Assembly (NCBI GenBank): GCA_947475225.1
Contig: CANJMQ010000028.1
Span: forward strand, 1-44,881
Reading direction: 5' to 3'
Source of the DNA: Bradyrhizobiaceae bacterium
GTDB lineage: Bacteria; Pseudomonadota; Alphaproteobacteria; Rhizobiales; Aestuariivirgaceae
Length of the DNA stretch: 44,881 nt
The position numbers were made by a program, and so were the translations under genes. Shown piece after piece: positions 41,581 through 44,881 of this stretch. The notes under the pieces were generated by a model. The model ran no database searches, was not told where the DNA came from, and saw nothing but the letters and a program-made list of their open reading frames with translations. Within the stretch, counting starts at the first letter, position 1. Each line of letters starts with the position of its first letter.

Positions 41581-42339
41581 CTAGAGCTTCGCGCCCTTCT
41601 TGATCAGAAAATCCATCAGGTCCCTGACCTGCGCGGCGGGAACTTCGCGCACCTCGCCGGGATGGAGGTCGCCCAGCGAGAACGGGCCATACTGCAGCCG
41701 GACAAGGCGGTTCACCACGCAGCCGAAATGATCGAAGAGCTTGCGGATCTCGCGGTTCTTGCCCTCGGTCAGCACGCAGCGGTACCAGCGATTGGCGCGC
41801 TCGCCCTGGCCATATTCCTCGACGAACTCGGCGCCGCGATAATCGACGTCATCGATGGTCATGCCCTGGGCGATGGCCTCGATCTCGGCGGGCGTCAACT
41901 GGCCCCTGACCCGCACGCGGTAGAGCCGCGACAGGCCCATCTCCGGGCTCATCATGGCCTGGGCGAGCGGACCGTCGGAAGAGAGGACGAGCAGGCCCTC
42001 GCTGTTCACGTCGAGGCGTCCGACATTCATGATGCGCGGGTTCGACGCCGGCCACGCAGGCGGCGTGAGCGCAGGAAGTTCGAAGATGGTTGGGCGGTTC
42101 TTGTGGTCGCGGTGGGTGACCAGCACATCGTCCGGCTTGTGCAGCAGGAAGAGGCGCGGCAGCGGCTTGGTTTCAGGCGTGACCGGCCTGCCGTCGATCA
42201 ACACGGTATCGCCCTCCTCCACCGGCGTGGTCGGCAGGGCCGTCGCACCGTTGACACTGACGCGGCCATCGGCCACCAGCCGTTCCGCCTCGCGGCGCGA
42301 GCCCGCACCGGCCTTCTGGAGATAGATGTTGAGGCGCAT
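41581..42339 (-). CDS. rluB: 23S rRNA pseudouridine synthase, RluB/RsuA type
   Basis: A 252-residue enzyme: S4 RNA-binding domain (1-48: RLNIYLQKAGAGSRREAERLVADGRVSVNG) plus catalytic domain with Asp110 in VGRLDVNSEGLLVLSSDG and CVLTEGKNREIRKLF. It modifies large-subunit rRNA. I name it rluB from overall type; an RluE or RsuA-like target is possible. Its ATG overlaps the moaD stop by one base. Confidence 0.87.
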   Translation of the reverse strand: MRLNIYLQKAGAGSRREAERLVADGRVSVNGATALPTTPVEEGDTVLIDGRPVTPETKPLPRLFLLHKPDDVLVTHRDHKNRPTIFELPALTPPAWPASNPRIMNVGRLDVNSEGLLVLSSDGPLAQAMMSPEMGLSRLYRVRVRGQLTPAEIEAIAQGMTIDDVDYRGAEFVEEYGQGERANRWYRCVLTEGKNREIRKLFDHFGCVVNRLVRLQYGPFSLGDLHPGEVREVPAAQVRDLMDFLIKKGAKL

Positions 42340-42590
42340 CAGCCGCCCGTGACAGGCGGGAAGAAAGCGACCTCGCGCGCCCCCACGACGGAGGCATCGA
42401 GCGCTACGTGGTTCTGGTCCACCGCGGCACGCAGCGTGCGGCGCTCGGCCAAGGCGGCGGCCACGGACTCGTCCCGCGCACTCAGGTGATCAATAAGGTC
42501 AGCCACGGTGATGACGGAGGCGGGCACGTCCACCTCCTCCGAGCTTTTGCCGGCGATCTGCCGGATGCGGGCGAAATACAGGATCTTCAT
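42339..42590 (-). CDS. moaD: Molybdopterin synthase small subunit MoaD
   Basis: An 83-residue ubiquitin-fold protein ending in the required Gly-Gly (FFPPVTGG), which is thiocarboxylated to give sulphur to the molybdopterin dithiolene. N-terminus ILYFARIRQIAG. Coupled to its neighbours by one-base overlaps on both sides: pgsA stop at 42590 and rluB start at 42339. MoaE is usually adjacent, but is not visible here. Confidence 0.9.
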   Translation of the reverse strand: MKILYFARIRQIAGKSSEEVDVPASVITVADLIDHLSARDESVAAALAERRTLRAAVDQNHVALDASVVGAREVAFFPPVTGG

Positions 42591-43198
42591 CAGTCGACAA
42601 CGTGCCGGATGCCGGCGCGGAAATAGTCATAGCCGGTATAGAGGGTGAGGGCGGCGGCAACCCACAGCATGGCGATGCCGGTCGTCGTGGTGTGCGGAAT
42701 GGCCGTGTCACCGGCAGGGCCTGCGATGAGGAAGCCGATGGCGATCATCTGCACGGCGGTCTTCCACTTGGCGATCTTGGTGACCGGCACCGAAACCTGC
42801 AGCTCACCCAAATACTCACGAAGCCCCGAAACCAGGACTTCGCGCGACAGGATGATGATGGCTGCCCAGATGTGGCCACCACGCAGGATGTCATCGGCAC
42901 AGAGCACGAGCAGCACGACGGCCACCAGCACCTTGTCGGCAATCGGGTCCAGCATGCGGCCGAGCGAGGACTGCTGCTTCCAGCGCCTTGCGAGGTAGCC
43001 GTCGAAGAAGTCGCTTATGGCGGCCAGCACATAGACGGCAAGTGCAATCCAGCGCGCCTCATTGCCGCCCCACAGCAGCAGACCCGCCACCACGGGCACC
43101 GCGACAATGCGGCCATAGGTGAGGATGTTCGGAAGGTTCCACACCTTCGAATAATCCACCGTCTTGCCTGTGTTCGCCTGATTCATCACGCCGCTCAT
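42590..43198 (-). CDS. pgsA: CDP-diacylglycerol-glycerol-3-phosphate 3-phosphatidyltransferase
   Basis: A 202-residue inner-membrane enzyme for phosphatidylglycerol synthesis. The CDP-alcohol transferase motif D-x2-DG-x2-AR-x8-G-x3-D-x3-D is complete in [20 protein letters not shown] then MLDPIADK. About four or five helices. The ATG at 43198 overlaps the uvrC stop (ATGA). An internal ATG at 43186 is possible. The order uvrC-pgsA-moaD is common in alphaproteobacteria. Confidence 0.94.
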   Translation of the reverse strand: MSGVMNQANTGKTVDYSKVWNLPNILTYGRIVAVPVVAGLLLWGGNEARWIALAVYVLAAISDFFDGYLARRWKQQSSLGRMLDPIADKVLVAVVLLVLCADDILRGGHIWAAIIILSREVLVSGLREYLGELQVSVPVTKIAKWKTAVQMIAIGFLIAGPAGDTAIPHTTTTGIAMLWVAAALTLYTGYDYFRAGIRHVVD

Positions 43199-44881
43199 TC
43201 TGCACTGTCGTGGAAGTGGTCGTAAATAGCCTGCGCCAGCGCATGGCTGACGCCTTCCACCGCGGCCAGGTCGGTGACGCTGGCCCTTGACACTGATTTG
43301 GCCGAACCGAAGGCCTGCAGCAAGGCTTTCTTGCGCAGGGGTCCAATGCCCGGCACCTCGTCCAGCGGGTTGACCCCGATGGCCCTGGAGCGCCTGGCCC
43401 GGTGCGAGCCGATTGCAAACCTATGCGCCTCGTCACGCAGGCGCTGGATGTAATAGAGTACAGGGTCCCTTGCCTCGAGCATGAAGGAGGCGCGGCCCGG
43501 CACATAGAAATGCTCGCGCCCGGCGTCGCGGTCCGGTCCCTTGGCCACACCCGCCACGGGAAGGTCCGACAGGCCCAGCTCATCCAGCACCGCCTTGGCG
43601 GCGGAGAGCTGGCCCTGGCCGCCGTCGATCAGCACAAGGTCAGGCCATGCCTGCACGTCCTTGGCCTGCTCATCGCCACGCGCCTCTCCCTGCTCCTTCA
43701 GCAGGCGACTGAAGCGACGGGTCAGCACCTCGCGCATCATGGCGAAGTCGTCAGATCCGATCTCGTCAGACTGGATATTGAACTTGCGGTACTGCGATTT
43801 GATGAACCCATCCGGCCCCGCCACGATCATGCCGCCCACCGGGTTCGTGCCCTGGATGTGTGAGTTGTCATAGACCTCGATGCGGCGCGGCGGCTCAGGC
43901 AGATCGAAGACGCGTTGCACGCCTTCGAGCAGCTTGGTCTGCGACGAGGTCTCGGCCATGCGGCGGCCCAGCGCCTCACGTGCATTGACAACGGCATGCT
44001 CCACAAGGCCCTTCTTCTCACCGCGCTGCGGCACCGCCACCTCGATCTTGCGACCGGCATGGGTGGAGAGCGCTTCCTCCAGCAACTCGCGCTCCTCCAC
44101 GTCATGCGACAGCAGCACGAGGTCGGGGATGGGCTTGTCGTCGTAAAACTGGGCGAGGAAGGACGCCATGATCTCCGGCGCCTCATGGCTCCTGTCGGCC
44201 TTCGGGTAGTAGGCGCGGTTGCCCCAGTTCTGGAAGGAGCGGAAGAAGAACACCTGGATACACGTCTGCCCGCCCTCCTGGTAGAGCCCGAAGACATCCG
44301 CCTCCTCCACGCCCTGCGGGTTGATGCCTTGCGTCTGGGTGACGAAGCTCATGGCCTGAATGCGATCGCGGAAACTGGCAGCGCGTTCGAAGTCGAGGTT
44401 TTCCGCCGCATCCTCCATCTGCTTCGCGAGCTCGGCCTTCACCACCTGGCTCTTGCCATTGAGGAAGGCTTCCGCCTCCTTCACCAGTTCCTCATAGGGC
44501 TGCGGCGCGATGTAGTTCACGCAAGGCGCCGCGCAGCGCTTGATCTGGTAGAGCAGGCAGGGCCTGGTGCGGTTGGCATAGACGCTGTCGGTGCAGGTGC
44601 GCAGCAGAAAGGCCTTCTGCAGCGTGTTGATGGCGCGGTTGACGGCTCCGGCCGACGCAAAGGGGCCGAAATAATTGCCCTTGCGGTTGCGCGCACCACG
44701 GTGCTTCACCAGCTGCGCCACCCCATGGTCCTTGGCGATGAGGATGTAGGGGAACGACTTGTCGTCACGCAGGATGACGTTGAAGCGCGGCTTCAGCTTC
44801 TTGATGAGGTTGGCTTCGAGCAGCAGCGCTTCGGCTTCGGTGCCCGTTGTCACGAATTCCATCGTGGCGGTGAGCGAGATC
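43195..44881 (-). CDS. uvrC: Excinuclease ABC subunit C (5' end beyond the window)
   Basis: The 3' 562 codons of UvrC, the endonuclease making both cuts in nucleotide excision repair. It starts inside the GIY-YIG domain ([31 protein letters not shown] is its C-terminal part), then has CAAPC and the UvrB-binding UVR region ([23 protein letters not shown]), the RNase H-like nuclease core ([42 protein letters not shown]) and the C-terminal (HhH)2 ([18 protein letters not shown]). The N-terminal ~50-70 residues are missing only because the window ends. Confidence 0.95.
   Translation of the reverse strand, partial: ISLTATMEFVTTGTEAEALLLEANLIKKLKPRFNVILRDDKSFPYILIAKDHGVAQLVKHRGARNRKGNYFGPFASAGAVNRAINTLQKAFLLRTCTDSVYANRTRPCLLYQIKRCAAPCVNYIAPQPYEELVKEAEAFLNGKSQVVKAELAKQMEDAAENLDFERAASFRDRIQAMSFVTQTQGINPQGVEEADVFGLYQEGGQTCIQVFFFRSFQNWGNRAYYPKADRSHEAPEIMASFLAQFYDDKPIPDLVLLSHDVEERELLEEALSTHAGRKIEVAVPQRGEKKGLVEHAVVNAREALGRRMAETSSQTKLLEGVQRVFDLPEPPRRIEVYDNSHIQGTNPVGGMIVAGPDGFIKSQYRKFNIQSDEIGSDDFAMMREVLTRRFSRLLKEQGEARGDEQAKDVQAWPDLVLIDGGQGQLSAAKAVLDELGLSDLPVAGVAKGPDRDAGREHFYVPGRASFMLEARDPVLYYIQRLRDEAHRFAIGSHRARRSRAIGVNPLDEVPGIGPLRKKALLQAFGSAKSVSRASVTDLAAVEGVSHALAQAIYDHFHDSAE

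Noticed and set aside
1..44881. tRNA, rRNA, CRISPR, insertion sequence or phage genes
   Set aside because: I scanned the spacers for cloverleaf arms, spaced repeats and transposase or integrase motifs and saw none.

Overview
This is a GC-rich, gene-dense stretch of chromosome from an alphaproteobacterium, most likely in or near the order Hyphomicrobiales (Rhizobiales). The basis is gene content and order. There is a petABC cytochrome bc1 operon, a PetP/PetR-type regulatory pair, and an lgt / NDUFAF7-type methyltransferase / pgeF block followed by prs, rplY, pth and ychF. Two families of alphaproteobacterial-style intergenic palindromes are also present. I cannot name a genus from sequence alone. 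No rRNA, tRNA, CRISPR array, insertion sequence, phage gene or plasmid function was seen.

Layout. 1-160: the end of a probable structured RNA with its terminator. 330-2716: two related small lipoproteins on either side of an L,D-transpeptidase and a HAD phosphatase. 2713-8341: a metallo-hydrolase, two tandem MFS transporters and a DMT transporter overlapping prmB, then a glutamine amidotransferase. 8511-10528: a cold-shock protein, a secreted DUF922-type protease and mtnP. 10575-13376: petABC with its terminator. 13552-19157: trmL, two TadG-like von Willebrand A proteins, hemF and apt. This block carries a tandem duplication that left a truncated hemF start fused to a truncated trmL end between the two copies. 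19297-24003: two MaoC-like genes, ychF-pth-rplY and prs. 24121-29183: a five-gene run from lgt to a large lipoprotein. 29304-31837: ubiK-like, ybjN-like, proC, csaA-like and NUDIX genes. 31838-32284: a repeat-rich spacer with an orphan promoter. 32285-36339: a PetP/PetR/histidine kinase operon divergent from a branched-chain aminotransferase. 36476-41573: two small exported proteins, a GMC oxidoreductase, an FkbM-type methyltransferase and a secreted amidohydrolase. 41581-44881: uvrC (cut by the window end), pgsA, moaD and an rluB-type pseudouridine synthase in one tightly overlapping minus-strand operon.

How the genes fit together. Most of the window is housekeeping: respiration (petABC, with a possible regulator petPR 20 kb away), translation (ychF, pth, rplY, prmB, trmL, rluB), nucleotide salvage (prs, apt, mtnP), haem synthesis (hemF), envelope building (lgt, pgeF, L,D-transpeptidase, pgsA) and DNA repair (uvrC). 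The accessory material is small. It consists of the duplicated TadG-like pair, the unrecognised lipoproteins, an AT-richer FkbM gene, an M24-fold protein that has lost its metal ligands, and the palindromic repeats. The clearest unusual feature is the trmL-tadG-hemF duplication and its fused pseudogene junction.
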